Source: a bacterium YEK0313 (lineage in GTDB: Bacteria; Pseudomonadota; Alphaproteobacteria; Rhizobiales; Phreatobacteraceae). Taken from it: a DNA stretch of 64,000 bases. The translations under genes were made by a program, and so were the position numbers. Positions 52,518 to 61,581 of the stretch are shown here, piece by piece (position 1 is the stretch's first letter; every line of letters starts with the position of its first letter). The notes beneath the pieces are model-generated. The model was given only the letters and a program-made list of their open reading frames with translations. It was not told where the DNA came from and did no database searches. The stretch lies in contig CCMO02000001.1 in the NCBI GenBank assembly GCA_000751295.2, positions 1,599,501-1,663,500 on the forward strand. Reading direction: 5' to 3'.

Positions 52518-52949
52518 TTATTCCGCGTCGCGCGCGGGAATGTCTTCCGCGATTTCCTGCCTGAGCTTCGGTCCTTGCGCGAGTCGTCGGCCAAGGGCGG
52601 TGACGAAAGCTTCGTAGCGCTCGGCGGCCTTGGCGCGCGCCGCAACCTGTGCCGGCTCTGGCAGTGGCGGATTGGACGTCAGCCAGAAGCGAATGAACAC
52701 GGCGAGCGTCTCGACTGAAATGCCAAGATCGCGCTCCATCCGCGCGATGCGACGATCGAGCTGGTCGAGCCGCTTAGTGGTGGCCGCCTCTTGCCGTTCC
52801 GCGGCATCAGGCGACAAGAAGGAGGCGATGCCTGCTTCTGCGACCAGCGACAGGGATAGGTCTCGCCGCGCGGCGTGCGCGGCGAGCGCCTTCATCACAT
52901 CGGGATCGAGATAGACCGACAGCCGCTGTTTCTTGAGAGGTTTCGTCAC
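52518..52949 (-). CDS. CopG/ribbon-helix-helix protein
   Basis: A 143-residue protein with an N-terminal RHH domain (KKQRLSVYLDPDVMKALAAHAARRDLSLSLVAEAGIASFL) and a C-terminal helical part. It lies between traG and trbB, 10 bp after traG's upstream gene order, and likely regulates the transfer genes or assists the relaxosome. A repeat with arms GTAC lies in the spacer at about 52450. Confidence 0.82.
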   Translation of the reverse strand: MTKPLKKQRLSVYLDPDVMKALAAHAARRDLSLSLVAEAGIASFLSPDAAERQEAATTKRLDQLDRRIARMERDLGISVETLAVFIRFWLTSNPPLPEPAQVAARAKAAERYEAFVTALGRRLAQGPKLRQEIAEDIPARDAE

Positions 52950-52958
52950 GGCCGCCCC

Positions 52959-54944
52959 CTACAACTCGATCCCGTCGCCCGGGTCGAGCGATGCCTGACG
53001 GGCGACCTGGCGCATGGTCTGGGTCATGCGGCTGAGGCGCGCGGCATCCTCCTCGACGTCATCCCGAGGATCGATTTCGAACTCGTTCTCGATGACTGCC
53101 TTGCGCTCGACGGTCTTCGTTCGGCTGAGTTCGGGCTGATGGCGACGCTCGGATTCTGTCGGATCATCGTCCGACGCCTCCTGCGCGGCGATCGGTGCGT
53201 GGAGATCGGGCGCTGACGGCAGCGCCAATTTGCTCCAGTCGTCGGCTTGACCTGTCCTCGGCTTCGTCAGGGTCGGCGGAGCCAAGATGCGCTCCTGAAG
53301 CCGCTGATCCTCATAATATCGCGCCTTTTTCGCCCGGATCGGCGGAATGCCGGCGACCATGACGATCTCATCGGAAGGGGGAAGCTGCATGATCTCCCCC
53401 GGCGTCAGAAGCTGTCGGGCGGTCTCAGAGCGCGACACCATCATGTGGCCGAGCCAAGGCGATAGCCGGTGGCCGGCATAGTTCTTCATCGCCTTCATCT
53501 CGGTGGCGGTGCCGAGCGCATCCGAAACGCGTTTCGCGGTCCGCTCGTCATTTGTCGCGAAGCTGACCCGAACATGGCAGTTGTCGAGGATCGAGTTGTT
53601 CGGACCGTAGGCCTTCTCGATCTGGTTCAGCGACTGAGCGATTAGGAACGCCTTCAGGCCGTAACCCGCCATGAACGCCAGGGCGCTCTCGAAAAAGTCG
53701 AGCCGGCCCAGCGCGGGAAACTCGTCGAGCATGAGTAGCAGCCGATGGCGGTTGCTCTTGGCCTGGAGATCCTCGGTCAACCGGCGTCCGACCTGGTTGA
53801 GGATCAGCCGGATCAGTGGTTTGGTCCGGTTGATGTCGGATGGCGGGACCACGAGGTAGAGCGTGGTCGGATGCTTGCCGCCGACCATGTCGGCGATGCG
53901 CCAGTCGCAGCGCCGGGTGACCTCGGCCACGACGGGATCGCGATACAGGCCGAGGAAAGACATCGCAGTCGACAGCACGCCGGATCGCTCGTTGTCGGAT
54001 TTGTTGAGCAGCTCGCGCGCCGCGCTGGCGATCACCGGGTGCGGGCCCGCGTCGCCGAGATGGGCGGTCTTCATCATCGCCGCGAGCGTCGACTCGATCG
54101 GCCGCTTCGGATCGGACAGGAAAGCGGCGACGCCGGCGAGGGTCTTGTCGGCCTCGGCATAGAGGACGTGGAGGATTGCCCCGACCAAAAGTGCGTGCGA
54201 CGTCTTCTCCCAGTGGTTCCGTTTCTCGAGCGACCCTTCCGGATCGACCAGAATGTCGGCGATGTTCTGCACGTCGCGGACTTCCCATTCGCCGCGTCGC
54301 ACCTCGAGCAACGGATTGTAGGCGGCCGACTTCGCGTTCGTTGGATCGAAGAGCAGCACGCGGCCATGCCGAGCGCGATAGCCGGCGGTCAGCGTCCAGT
54401 TCTCGCCCTTGATGTCATGGACGATCGCCGAGCCCGGCCAGGTCAAGAGCGAGGGCACCACCAAGCCCACGCCCTTGCCGGAACGCGTCGGCGCGAAGCA
54501 CAGCACATGCTCGGGGCCGTCATGTCGAAGATAGTCACGCTCGTGTTTGCCGAGCACGACACCATCTGGACCGAGCAGGCCCGCGGCCTTCAACTCGTCA
54601 GGGCGCGCCCAGCGGGCCGAACCATAGGTCTCGACGTTCTTCGCTTCGCGTGCTCGCCACACTGACATGCCAATCGCGACCGCGATGGAGATGAAGCCAC
54701 CCGACGCGGCGATATAGGCGCCTTCGACGAAGATCGGCGGCGCATAGGCATCGTAGAAGTACCACCACCAGAAGAAGGCGGGCGGATAGTAGATCGGCCA
54801 TCCGGCGAGCTCGAACCATGGCTGCCCGAGCTGAGGTTGGAAACCGAAACGGTAGGCAGTCCATTGCGTCGCGCCCCAGGTCGTCATCAACACGATCAGG
54901 AAGACGGTGAGGATCTGGCCCCAAAGAATCTTCGTCGCCGACAT
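52959..54944 (-). CDS. traG: Conjugal coupling protein TraG
   Basis: A 661-residue type IV coupling protein (VirD4/TraG). Two N-terminal membrane helices are followed by Walker A FAPTRSGKGVGLVVPSLL near residue 150 and Walker B LLLMLDEFPALG near 400; TraG-family motifs GENWTLTAGYR and FDPTNAKSAAYNPL also appear. It brings the relaxase-DNA complex to the Trb channel. It is 9 bp from the CopG-like gene. Confidence 0.95.
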   Translation of the reverse strand: MSATKILWGQILTVFLIVLMTTWGATQWTAYRFGFQPQLGQPWFELAGWPIYYPPAFFWWWYFYDAYAPPIFVEGAYIAASGGFISIAVAIGMSVWRAREAKNVETYGSARWARPDELKAAGLLGPDGVVLGKHERDYLRHDGPEHVLCFAPTRSGKGVGLVVPSLLTWPGSAIVHDIKGENWTLTAGYRARHGRVLLFDPTNAKSAAYNPLLEVRRGEWEVRDVQNIADILVDPEGSLEKRNHWEKTSHALLVGAILHVLYAEADKTLAGVAAFLSDPKRPIESTLAAMMKTAHLGDAGPHPVIASAARELLNKSDNERSGVLSTAMSFLGLYRDPVVAEVTRRCDWRIADMVGGKHPTTLYLVVPPSDINRTKPLIRLILNQVGRRLTEDLQAKSNRHRLLLMLDEFPALGRLDFFESALAFMAGYGLKAFLIAQSLNQIEKAYGPNNSILDNCHVRVSFATNDERTAKRVSDALGTATEMKAMKNYAGHRLSPWLGHMMVSRSETARQLLTPGEIMQLPPSDEIVMVAGIPPIRAKKARYYEDQRLQERILAPPTLTKPRTGQADDWSKLALPSAPDLHAPIAAQEASDDDPTESERRHQPELSRTKTVERKAVIENEFEIDPRDDVEEDAARLSRMTQTMRQVARQASLDPGDGIEL

Positions 54945-54970
54945 GGCGGGGCACTCCTTTCTTGTTTGGG

Positions 54971-56710
54971 CTAGATGCCGAGGCCGCGATTGCGGCCGAA
55001 GCTCCAGTCGACGCCGCCGCCTCCGCGCGAGACGCCGGAGATGTGCTGGCCGAGCTGGCGTTCGAGGGATGGCGACCAGGGCACGAGCTGGAAGCCGAGG
55101 CCGTCGTCGATCATGGCGAAGCGGCCCGAGGCGAGCGCGAAGCGCTGCCGATAGGTGCCTGCCACATACTCGCCCGTTCCGGCCTTCGAGAATGGTCGGC
55201 CGGTCTCGGCCGCGAGCTTCTCTCCGAGCGCTTCGACCTCGCGCTGGCGCAAGGTCTCGATCAGCCCCGGCGAGAAGCTGACGCCTCGCGTTTGCCGCTC
55301 GGCGAGGCCTTGGCTGATGAGGTGTTCGGCCCGCCGGTCCATGGCCTGGCGCACTTCCGCGCCGAAGCCTCCGCCGCCGAGTGCTACCGGCTCGCGGGCG
55401 ATGGCCTGCCGGTCGAGCCAGGTGGCGCCGGTCGCATGGACCTGTCGCTCGATATCGAGATCGGAGCGAACGGCGAGCGCGACACGGCGGCGACCCTGCG
55501 CATCGTCGAACTTGCGCAACTCGACGATCGACCCCGGCGCGCTGTCGGCGGCGGCGTCGAGATCGGGGAGCTTGATATGGTGGGTGCGCCCATCGGTGCC
55601 GTCGACCACGGCATAGGCCGTGCCCTTCAGCTCGTCATCGAGCCCCCGATCGACAAGCCGCCCAATAATCGGATCGTCGAGGCTCTCGCCGGCGAGCACA
55701 TAGCTCGCGGCGCCACGCTCGATGCCGCGCTCGCTCAGGCCACGATGGATGCGCTTGATGATGTCGCCGCGTTCGCCGAGCGCGCGCAGCGTCTTCTCGG
55801 CATTCTCCGAGACGACCCACTGACCAGGGCCGACCTGATCGGCGAGGCCCAGCGTCTCCAGCTTCCGTAGCCGGCCGACCTTCAGCGCGTGGAATTCGTC
55901 GGGCTGGCGATCAGGATGCGGGGCGAGATCGGCCACGCCCGTGCGATAGCTGTCGCGGGCGATCTGGCGATCGAGATCGGTCCAGCGCTCCGCGCCGACC
56001 TGCCGTTCGAGGTTGCGGCGGATCTCATGCTCTGTCCGCGGCCCCAGCTCCTGGGTGACGAGGTCCTGCGCGCGGGCGCGCATGCCCTCCTTGATGTAGT
56101 CGCGGGAGATGACGAGGTCCTGGCCGTCATCGGTCCGCCCCCGCAGGATGATGTGGACGTGGGGGTTGTCGGTGTTCCAGTGATCGACACCGATCCAGTC
56201 GAGCTTGGTGCCGAGGTCCTTTTCCATCTGGCCCATAAGCTCGCGCGCGAAGGTCTTGAGGTCGGACATATCCGTCGCGTCCTCGGGCGAGACGATGAAC
56301 CGGAAGTGATGCCGGTCGTCCTGGGTGCGCTCGGCGAAGGCCTTCGGATCGGCGTCCTCGCTCTCTGGGCCGAACAGGTGCGCCTTCTCTCCATCCCGGG
56401 TGACGCCCTCGCGGCGGAGGTAGCTGAGGTGAGCTGCGAGCGGCGCGGCCCGCGCGCTATGACGGACGACGCGGGTCTTGATGACCGTGTTGCGCGATCG
56501 GCTCGTGAGAAGACGATTGGCCTGCACCGTCGCGCGCTGCCCGCGCCCGAACCGCGAGCGGTTGCCCTTGCTGATCTGTCCGGTGCGCGAGATGCGGCCG
56601 CCAGCCCGCTGTGCGGCCGCGAGCGCCTGGGCGATGAAGGGCCGTGCCTGCTGGGCGCGGGTCGAGCGGATGCGACCAGGCCGGATGCGGAAATCGTCCT
56701 CGCCGCTCAT
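54971..56710 (-). CDS. rlxS: Relaxase (RlxS/VirD2-like, DUF3363)
   Basis: About 579 residues. N-terminal relaxase region: HLSYLRREGVTRDG, HHFRFIVSPEDA, and the metal-site DHWNTDNPHVHIILRGRTDDG near residue 175, with the catalytic Tyr probably in HLSYL near 92. The C-terminal DUF3363 part follows. It nicks oriT and pilots the strand into the recipient. The ATG at 56710 is chosen; the frame runs six codons further. It sits directly upstream of traG, and the 245-bp gap before it is a candidate oriT. Confidence 0.92.
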   Translation of the reverse strand: MSGEDDFRIRPGRIRSTRAQQARPFIAQALAAAQRAGGRISRTGQISKGNRSRFGRGQRATVQANRLLTSRSRNTVIKTRVVRHSARAAPLAAHLSYLRREGVTRDGEKAHLFGPESEDADPKAFAERTQDDRHHFRFIVSPEDATDMSDLKTFARELMGQMEKDLGTKLDWIGVDHWNTDNPHVHIILRGRTDDGQDLVISRDYIKEGMRARAQDLVTQELGPRTEHEIRRNLERQVGAERWTDLDRQIARDSYRTGVADLAPHPDRQPDEFHALKVGRLRKLETLGLADQVGPGQWVVSENAEKTLRALGERGDIIKRIHRGLSERGIERGAASYVLAGESLDDPIIGRLVDRGLDDELKGTAYAVVDGTDGRTHHIKLPDLDAAADSAPGSIVELRKFDDAQGRRRVALAVRSDLDIERQVHATGATWLDRQAIAREPVALGGGGFGAEVRQAMDRRAEHLISQGLAERQTRGVSFSPGLIETLRQREVEALGEKLAAETGRPFSKAGTGEYVAGTYRQRFALASGRFAMIDDGLGFQLVPWSPSLERQLGQHISGVSRGGGGVDWSFGRNRGLGI

Positions 56711-56954
56711 GGTCGAGGCCCCGCACATCGCGCAATCGCGCGGAATTCTTTGGCGAAATGGCGAATGCGCAGGCTGCGCCGATCAGGCGCACCTCGCGCA
56801 GATGCGCCATAAGTCCCTGAAAACACACGACCGCACCAAGCCGCACATCGCCGGCTTTTATCTCGCCATCGTGCGGTTGTGCTGTCGGCTCCTCCTCTCC
56901 AGACCGCCCTTCGTCCGCCAGAACACGCCACAATGCGAACGGGTGCGAACGCGG
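56711..56954. other. Intergenic candidate oriT region
   Basis: A 244-bp gap between the relaxase and lytic transglycosylase genes. It contains short inverted repeats, e.g. CCGCAC...GTGCGG around 56851-56887 and GCGCAATCGCGC near 56729. In related elements oriT lies next to the relaxase gene, so this is the first place to look. No nick site can be assigned from sequence alone. Confidence 0.35.
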
Positions 56955-57716
56955 TCATCGCGGACCACCGGGGACATTGCGCGCGACGAAAAGGCCATCG
57001 GTGCGCGAAGCCACCGGGCCTTGATCGCGCTCCGGGGCCGCCGCCGTCGTCGCGTCTGGCTCGCCCTCAGACTGCACCGGCGCTGCAGGTCCACTGCCAG
57101 CCGACTGCACGACAAAGAGCGGCGCCCGCGTCCAGGCGAGCGGATCGGCCGCCGCCACAACGACGGGGCCGGCGAGGTCACCGCCGCGGACAACGGGGGC
57201 AAGCGCGGCGACATAGGCGCGCGTTTCAGCCGGCAATGGGCGGCCCGCGAGATACTCTTCGTAGCGGCCCGGACCCGCGTTGTAGGCCGCCAGGAAGCCG
57301 GGCGATCCGTAGCGATCGTGCATCTCGCGCAGATACGCAGCGCCGGCCAGAATGTTGTCGCGCGGATCGTAGGGATTGCCGCCGAGCCGATGCCGGACGC
57401 GCAGTTCGGACCAAGTGGCGGGCATGATCTGCATCAGGCCCATTGCGCCGGCCGAAGAGATGGCGCGCACATCGCCTGCGCTTTCGACGCGCATGACGGC
57501 GCGTATCCATGCCTCTGGAACGCCGAAACGCTGCGCCGCCTCGGCGATGTAAGGGCCATATGGATCGCTGCGTGATGGCCGCTCGACCGGCGTCTGCTGG
57601 GCGTGGGCAGTGCTCGCGACCGGTGCGGCGAGGATCAGGCCGGAAAGGAGAAAGAGGGCTGCACGTCGGAGGGCGATCCTCCCTCCGACGACAGGCTTGA
57701 TGCGCGCGGCGGGCAT
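56955..57716 (-). CDS. Lytic transglycosylase (SLT type)
   Basis: A 253-residue secreted protein: signal peptide (ALFLLSGLILAAPVASTAHAQ), then an SLT domain with catalytic Glu in RVESAGDVRAISSAGAMGLMQIMP, GNPYDPRDNILAGAAYLREM and LAAYNAGPGRYEEYL. It opens the cell wall for the conjugation machine (VirB1-like). It is coupled to the DUF736 gene, which ends 3 bp upstream. Confidence 0.92.
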   Translation of the reverse strand: MPAARIKPVVGGRIALRRAALFLLSGLILAAPVASTAHAQQTPVERPSRSDPYGPYIAEAAQRFGVPEAWIRAVMRVESAGDVRAISSAGAMGLMQIMPATWSELRVRHRLGGNPYDPRDNILAGAAYLREMHDRYGSPGFLAAYNAGPGRYEEYLAGRPLPAETRAYVAALAPVVRGGDLAGPVVVAAADPLAWTRAPLFVVQSAGSGPAAPVQSEGEPDATTAAAPERDQGPVASRTDGLFVARNVPGGPR

Positions 57717-57719
57717 CGC

Positions 57720-58067
57720 TCAGTCCCGCTCGCCGCGCTTCGGCGGGCGATTCCAGTGCAGGCCCCAGGCGGATTTGTCGTCGGCCGACTGGAACAGGTT
57801 GGCGCGGATCGGATGTTCGAAGGTCGGATCGTCGAGCTGCAGCGAGACGTAGTCGCCGGCCTTCTCGCCGGTGCGCTTCCAGCCCGCGCCGATCTCCGCG
57901 CCGGTCTCGTTGCTCATCGTGTCGAGCACATGGACGCGGTAGTCGGGCGCGTTCTCGGCATCGGACGGCTCGGCCGCGACGATGATGATGTCCTGATGCA
58001 AGGACAGCGTCGTCAGGTGGCCGATGAAGCCATCATTTTCGCGAATGAATTGACCGATCACGGGCAT
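57720..58067 (-). CDS. DUF736 protein, copy 1
   Basis: A 115-residue DUF736 protein: MPVIGQFIRENDGFIGHLTTL ... LDDPTFEHPIRANLF ... WGLHWNRPP. DUF736 genes are markers of alphaproteobacterial conjugative elements; function unknown. A second copy is at 63275. Confidence 0.88.
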   Translation of the reverse strand: MPVIGQFIRENDGFIGHLTTLSLHQDIIIVAAEPSDAENAPDYRVHVLDTMSNETGAEIGAGWKRTGEKAGDYVSLQLDDPTFEHPIRANLFQSADDKSAWGLHWNRPPKRGERD

Positions 58068-58113
58068 GGGTCGTCTCCTTCATATTGCGGTGGATAGGGT
58101 CATGGGCGCGCCG

Positions 58114-58659
58114 TCACCGCGTCGGCGCGCGCCAAACGAAGCGGCTATCGCCGTCCTCGTCGGTATAGAGAGGGGTTGCCCGGCCGATCACGGCGGAGGC
58201 CGGGAGCGGCCCGAAGTAGCGACCGTCGAGGCTGTCGCGGACCTGCCAGTTCATCAGGAACAGCTCGCCGTTCGCGACCAACCGGCAGCCCTGCCAGACG
58301 GGCAGCGGGCGCCCGCGACGATCGCGATCGAGCGCGTCGCCCATCGGCACGCCGTCGACCGTGATGGCGAGCCCGGTCCGGCAAACCCGTTGTCCCGGGA
58401 CCGCGGCGACGCGCTTCAGGAGCGGCACGCCGCGTGGCAGGTAGCCGCCATCGGACAGGAAGGTTGCGAGCGGCTCGGGTGCGTCGACGGCGACCAGATC
58501 GGTCACGTCGAGCGCGCCCACGTCGCCGATTGTGTAGAAGCCGACCGGCGTGCTGGCGGACGCGTTCCAGATCAGGCGCGGCGCGAACGAAGCGATCGAA
58601 GCCACGCCGATAAGCGAGACGGCCGCCGTAGTGACGATGGCGTAGGTAAGCCGGGTCAT
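58114..58659 (-). CDS. traF: TraF-type S26 signal peptidase
   Basis: A 181-residue membrane peptidase: N-terminal helix, catalytic Ser in NASASTPVGFYTI near residue 38, Lys in GVPLLKRVAAVPGQRV near 80, and GPLPASAVIGRATPLYT near the end. TraF matures (cyclises) the TrbC pilin in IncP systems. The ATG at 58659 overlaps the DUF2840 stop. Confidence 0.9.
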   Translation of the reverse strand: MTRLTYAIVTTAAVSLIGVASIASFAPRLIWNASASTPVGFYTIGDVGALDVTDLVAVDAPEPLATFLSDGGYLPRGVPLLKRVAAVPGQRVCRTGLAITVDGVPMGDALDRDRRGRPLPVWQGCRLVANGELFLMNWQVRDSLDGRYFGPLPASAVIGRATPLYTDEDGDSRFVWRAPTR

Positions 58660-59177
58660 GCGCCGATCTCCCGACGCAGAAGAAAGGCGCGATGCTGGCG
58701 CGGACCATAGGCGCGCGGTGTTTCGCCGACGGTCATTCGGTTGTGGACATGGCGCCAATGGTCCGGCGAAACCTCGATCGGATCGATGCCGCGCGCTTCG
58801 ATGGCGTCGATGAACTGGAGCATGCGCTCCACCTTTGGCCAGCCATCGACGTGCAGCAGGACCTCTGCGCCAGGCGTCACGGTCGGGACCGTCTGACACG
58901 GCGCATCGCACTCGACTGTGCGTAGGATGTCGAGGCGCGAGACCACGGTGCCGTGTTCGTTCCCCGCCCAGCGCACCAGCGCGAGGACGCTGCCGGGAGG
59001 GAAGAAGAGGATGCGACGGCGGCGGTCGAGGATCTGCTCGCGCCGCTCGCGACCGAAGCGGACCCAGTGCTCCGTCTGCTTCTCGATCCAGACGAGTTCG
59101 ACCTGGGTGAACGCTTCGGGCGGCGGCTCGGCGGCAGCACGGCCGACGCGTTTTGGCGCGGCGACAAGGCCGGTCAT
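58656..59177 (-). CDS. DUF2840 protein
   Basis: A 173-residue DUF2840 protein: TQVELVWIEKQTEHWVRFGRE, ILFFPPGSVLALVRWAGNEHGT, and the RMTVGETPRAYGPRQHRAFLL end. Found beside traF and parA in many such elements; no known activity. Overlaps both neighbours by 4 bp. Confidence 0.87.
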   Translation of the reverse strand: MTGLVAAPKRVGRAAAEPPPEAFTQVELVWIEKQTEHWVRFGRERREQILDRRRRILFFPPGSVLALVRWAGNEHGTVVSRLDILRTVECDAPCQTVPTVTPGAEVLLHVDGWPKVERMLQFIDAIEARGIDPIEVSPDHWRHVHNRMTVGETPRAYGPRQHRAFLLRREIGA

Positions 59178-59428
59178 TGTCCTTCTCCTGACGGGGGTGG
59201 GAATTCGCGCTCGAACAGCGCGCGCAGCATGTCGGCGACGGTCTGGCCGCGCTGGAAGGCGGTGATCTTGATGCGGCCCCGCATGTCGGCGGTTACGTCG
59301 ATCGTCAGCCGGGCCGAGAAATCCTCGGCGGGCTGGCCGCGGGGCGCGTGGCGATCGGGCGCCTTGATCCAGCTTTCGGGATCGGCGGGACGCGCCGCAA
59401 AGCTGCGCTTCGGGGACCGCTCGCTCAT
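59174..59428 (-). CDS. Small ribbon-helix-helix-like partner of ParA
   Basis: An 84-residue protein with a basic N-terminus and a C-terminal RHH-like segment (ARLTIDVTADMRGRIKITAFQRGQTVADMLRALFEREF). It overlaps parA and DUF2840 by 4 bp each. Position and fold suggest a centromere-binding ParB/ParG-like partner, but that is inferred. Confidence 0.75.
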   Translation of the reverse strand: MSERSPKRSFAARPADPESWIKAPDRHAPRGQPAEDFSARLTIDVTADMRGRIKITAFQRGQTVADMLRALFEREFPPPSGEGQ

Positions 59429-60063
59429 GCGCCGATCCTCGCGACTTCCGCCGCGAGCGCGGCGATCTCGCGCGCGCCAGGGCAATCCTCGTCCTGCTCG
59501 GCGGCGAGCCGGCCGGTCTGCACAACGTCGGCAAAGACGATGCGCTGGCCGATTGTGGTCGAGAGCAAGGGCGGGTCGTGATCCGCCAGCGTTTCGGCGG
59601 TCTCGCGCGCCAGGATCGTGCGGGCAGCGCACCGGTTCAGCACGAAGCGCGCGGCGAGCTGCGGGCGATAGATGCGGGCCTCGCCGAGCAGCGCCAGCAT
59701 TTCGGCCGACGCCCAGCCATCGAGCGGCGACGGCTGCACCGGGATCAGCACGAGATCGGCCGCGAGAAGCGCCGAGCGCATTAACCCCGCGACACGGGGC
59801 GGGCCGTCGATCACGACATGGTCGACGTCGCGGGCCAGCTCCGGCGCTTCACGGTGGAGCGTGTCGCGGGCCAGGCCGACGACACCGAACAACCGCTCCA
59901 GCCCCTCCCGGCTGCGCTGTTGCGACCAGTCGAGGGCCGAGCCCTGTGGGTCGGCGTCGATCAGCGTGACACGCTGTCCACGGCGAGCCCATTCGCCGGC
60001 GAGATGGAGGGCGAGCGTCGTCTTCCCGACGCCGCCCTTCTGATTGAGGAGGGCGACGATCAT
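59425..60063 (-). CDS. parA: ParA-family partition ATPase
   Basis: A 212-residue ParA/MinD-type ATPase: deviant Walker A LLNQKGGVGKTTLALHLAG at the N-terminus, Walker A' VTLIDADPQGSALDW and IDGPPRVAGLMR. Small ParA of the ICE type. With the RHH-like protein it may keep the excised circle stable while it replicates. Iteron-like repeats lie upstream. Confidence 0.92.
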   Translation of the reverse strand: MIVALLNQKGGVGKTTLALHLAGEWARRGQRVTLIDADPQGSALDWSQQRSREGLERLFGVVGLARDTLHREAPELARDVDHVVIDGPPRVAGLMRSALLAADLVLIPVQPSPLDGWASAEMLALLGEARIYRPQLAARFVLNRCAARTILARETAETLADHDPPLLSTTIGQRIVFADVVQTGRLAAEQDEDCPGAREIAALAAEVARIGA

Positions 60064-60201
60064 GACGGTCTCCCGGCGATCGGGGACTCGTCCACAGCGG
60101 CCGAAAACGGCCGTTGCGTTAGAAAGATTCCGTAGGAATCTAGGTTAGATAAGTTACGGGGCTCGCAAGCTGCTGATTCAGCGCGAGGAATCGACGATTC
60201 C

Positions 60202-60265
60202 GGTCCCCGATAGCACGAGAGTCCAGTCCCCGATGGCACGATAGTGCCGGTCCCTGATAGCACGA
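60202..60265. repeat. Three iteron-like direct repeats
   Basis: 17-bp units GGTCCCCGATAGCACGA (60202-60218), AGTCCCCGATGGCACGA (60225-60241) and GGTCCCTGATAGCACGA (60249-60265), spaced 23-24 bp, about two helical turns. They lie just downstream of repA and upstream of parA, the layout of RepA binding sites at a plasmid-type origin. Confidence 0.72.
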
Positions 60266-60271
60266 CACTAT

Positions 60272-61159
60272 TCACAGCTTATCCCCAGGGTGAGATTTGG
60301 TCCGGCGACGACGGCGCGGGGTGCCGAGGGCATCCGGATCGGTCGGCACGAAGGAGAGGATTTCCGGACCGCCGACGCCCTGCTCGATGGTCAGGCGGTA
60401 GCCGGGGAGCGGCTGGCGTTTGACGATGTCGCGGAGGTCGTAGGCGAAGTGCTTGAGCGGCGAGAGGCTGCCGGACTTCGAATGGAGATGCGGGAAGTCG
60501 AAGCTCCAGCCGAACTCCTGGCGACCGCCGTGCTTGCGCACCAGGCGGTAGAGCCAGCGTTCGAGCCCGCCGGTCAGGCCGAAGTAGTTTCGGTCGATCG
60601 TGAGTACGAGCGCGTCGTCCAGCACGGCGCCGTAGAACCAGTCGGGGACTATCAGTTCGAGCCCGAGCGGGCGGCCTCGGTGATCGGCGCGTTCCTTCCA
60701 CTCGTTGATCCAGGAGAAGCGGTGCATCCGCCGCTCGGTCGGCTGACGGATGGACGTCGCCACCGTGGTCGACTGAAGCCGATCGAGTGCGGCCTTCAAG
60801 CGGTCGTAATCGCGCAGCGACACGCCACGACCGATGAAGTTGAGGATTTCATAGGGAGTGGTCGCCATTAGGCGCGACGGCCGCAGGCCGAGGTCGCGTG
60901 CTTCGACGATCTGCGAGGCGGCCCAGATCAGGACGTCGGCGTCCCAGATCGTCGCCATGCCGTGCTCGGCGACGGCTTCGACGCGAATCTTCACCGAGCC
61001 TGCCTTGAAGTCGATCGGCGCCAGGCGCTTCGACTTGGCGAGCGAGAAGAATGGATAGGCCATGAGGTCCTGCGCATCGCGGGGCGCAAGATCGCCGGGC
61101 AGCGCCCGGAACAGATCGAGCTGCGCACGCTCATCGCGATGCTGGTGGCGGGACGGCAT
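60272..61159 (-). CDS. repA: Replication initiator RepA
   Basis: A 295-residue RepA/RPA-type initiator: AQDLMAYPFFSLAKSKRLAPIDF, MATIWDADVLIWAASQI, GLERWLYRLVRKHGGRQEFGWSFDF and a basic C-terminus (PRRRRRTKS). It would start replication of the circular form at the iterons next to it. 14 bp from the HTH gene upstream. Confidence 0.9.
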   Translation of the reverse strand: MPSRHQHRDERAQLDLFRALPGDLAPRDAQDLMAYPFFSLAKSKRLAPIDFKAGSVKIRVEAVAEHGMATIWDADVLIWAASQIVEARDLGLRPSRLMATTPYEILNFIGRGVSLRDYDRLKAALDRLQSTTVATSIRQPTERRMHRFSWINEWKERADHRGRPLGLELIVPDWFYGAVLDDALVLTIDRNYFGLTGGLERWLYRLVRKHGGRQEFGWSFDFPHLHSKSGSLSPLKHFAYDLRDIVKRQPLPGYRLTIEQGVGGPEILSFVPTDPDALGTPRRRRRTKSHPGDKL

Positions 61160-61170
61160 GGCGCGCCGTC

Positions 61171-61455
61171 TCAGCGCGGAAAGCGCCCGCCGGCGGTGGC
61201 GGGAGATTTCGGCTGACGCTTGGCGGGCAGAACAGTGCCTGCGCGTGGATCGGAGGTGGAGGTCACGAGACCCTGGTCCGCCCAGGCCTGGAGGTCTTCC
61301 ACCGCATAGACGACGCGACCACCAAGCTTGCGATAGGTCGGGCCGGTTCCGTAGGTACGGTGCTTTTCGAGCGTGCGCTCGGATAGGCCGAGGAACCGCG
61401 CGGCTTCCTGCGTTCTGAGATAGCGCTGCGGAATACTGGCGGCTATTTCGGCCAT
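61171..61455 (-). CDS. AlpA-type HTH protein, candidate excisionase (RdfS-like)
   Basis: A 94-residue protein with a MerR/AlpA-like winged helix: YLRTQEAARFLGLSERTLEKHRTYGTGPTYRKLGGRVVYAVEDLQAW. In ICEMlSym(R7A) a similar small protein, RdfS, directs excision and is activated by FseA; the FseA-like genes lie just upstream here. RdfS function is inferred. A plain repressor of repA is an alternative. Confidence 0.72.
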   Translation of the reverse strand: MAEIAASIPQRYLRTQEAARFLGLSERTLEKHRTYGTGPTYRKLGGRVVYAVEDLQAWADQGLVTSTSDPRAGTVLPAKRQPKSPATAGGRFPR

Positions 61456-61581
61456 GATCGCACCTCCGTGTGCTCGCTGGTTGCCGCTGCGAACGAGCGG
61501 CGGGTTGCGAGCACCGTGGCGGGAGGCCGGCGCGTTCGACAGGAACGGAATTAGGAAGTTATTTTCGACACCGAGGGCGTG

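Noticed and set aside
56707..56958. 83-codon ORF between relaxase and transglycosylase genes
   Set aside because: Arg/Cys-rich shadow sequence in a likely non-coding oriT region.
60060..60275. 71-codon ORF between parA and repA
   Set aside because: It consists largely of the iteron-like repeats translated in frame and has no ribosome site.
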